Source: Fidelibacterota bacterium
Lineage (GTDB): Bacteria > Fidelibacterota > UBA2242
Direction of reading: 5' to 3'
DNA: 6,881 nucleotides
NCBI GenBank assembly: GCA_003645845.1
Contig: QNCV01000143.1
Span: forward strand, 1 to 6,881
Part shown: positions 6,845 through 6,881 of the stretch, piece by piece
Layout: every line of letters starts with the position of its first letter
Numbering within the stretch: position 1 is the stretch's first letter
Notes under the pieces: generated by a model
What the model saw: only the letters and a program-made list of their open reading frames with translations
Database searches by the model: none
Told to the model about the DNA's origin: nothing
Position numbers and translations under genes: made by a program

Positions 6845-6881
6845 ATGGTCAAAAATCTGATAATGGTGATAGTTGCGGCGT
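6845..6881 (+). CDS. Possible start of a divergent gene encoding an exported protein, 5' fragment only
   Basis: An ATG at 6845 opens twelve codons to the window edge, reading MVKNLIMVIVAA: one Lys, then a hydrophobic run, as in a signal peptide. If real, 6680-6844 is a divergent intergenic region. Against it, no good Shine-Dalgarno sequence precedes the ATG, unlike the three genes on the other strand. The minus strand is also open here, with 26 codons from the edge to a TAA at 6800-6802, which could instead be the tail of an upstream operon gene. Too short to decide. Confidence 0.3.
   Translation, partial: MVKNLIMVIVAA

Noticed and set aside
1..6881. CRISPR array, insertion sequence, tRNA or rRNA
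   Set aside because: No regularly spaced direct repeats, no transposase-like frame with terminal inverted repeats, and no cloverleaf or rRNA-like stretch was seen on either strand.

Overview
The window looks like part of a chromosome from a deep-branching member of the FCB group (Fibrobacteres-Chlorobi-Bacteroidetes), of the Calditrichaeota, Ignavibacteria, Marinimicrobia or KSB1 kind. The reasoning is that two very large secreted proteins end in sorting-type modules typical of those lineages: one carries NFPNPFNPSTTIRFELP and a SGIYLYQ...K tail, the other carries VFPNPYFGYN followed by a FlgD-like beta domain. These ends are associated with the type IX secretion system (T9SS). No ribosomal or other phylogenetic marker is present, so the phylum is an inference.

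Layout: all well-supported genes are on the minus strand and read from high to low coordinates. First comes a 1111-residue secreted multidomain protein (3344-6679). After 19 bases comes a 907-residue paralogue (601-3324). After a further 87 bases comes the start of a papain-family (C1A) cysteine peptidase with a cathepsin-B-like propeptide (1-513), which runs off the left edge. Each has an N-terminal signal peptide and a clear Shine-Dalgarno sequence, and no terminator was seen between them, so they probably form one operon devoted to exported proteins. The segment at 6680-6881 is AT-rich and holds a probable promoter, a 7-bp inverted repeat and, at the extreme right edge, a possible divergent gene start (MVKNLIMVIVAA).

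How the genes may work together: the two large proteins share a homologous N-terminal module of about 400 residues, then diverge into different beta-sandwich modules and different C-terminal ends. The first also carries EF-hand-like calcium loops that the second lacks. They are most likely cell-surface or released proteins. The peptidase could act outside the cell on peptides or on surface proteins; any direct link to its two neighbours is speculation. I saw no RNA genes, mobile elements or CRISPR arrays.
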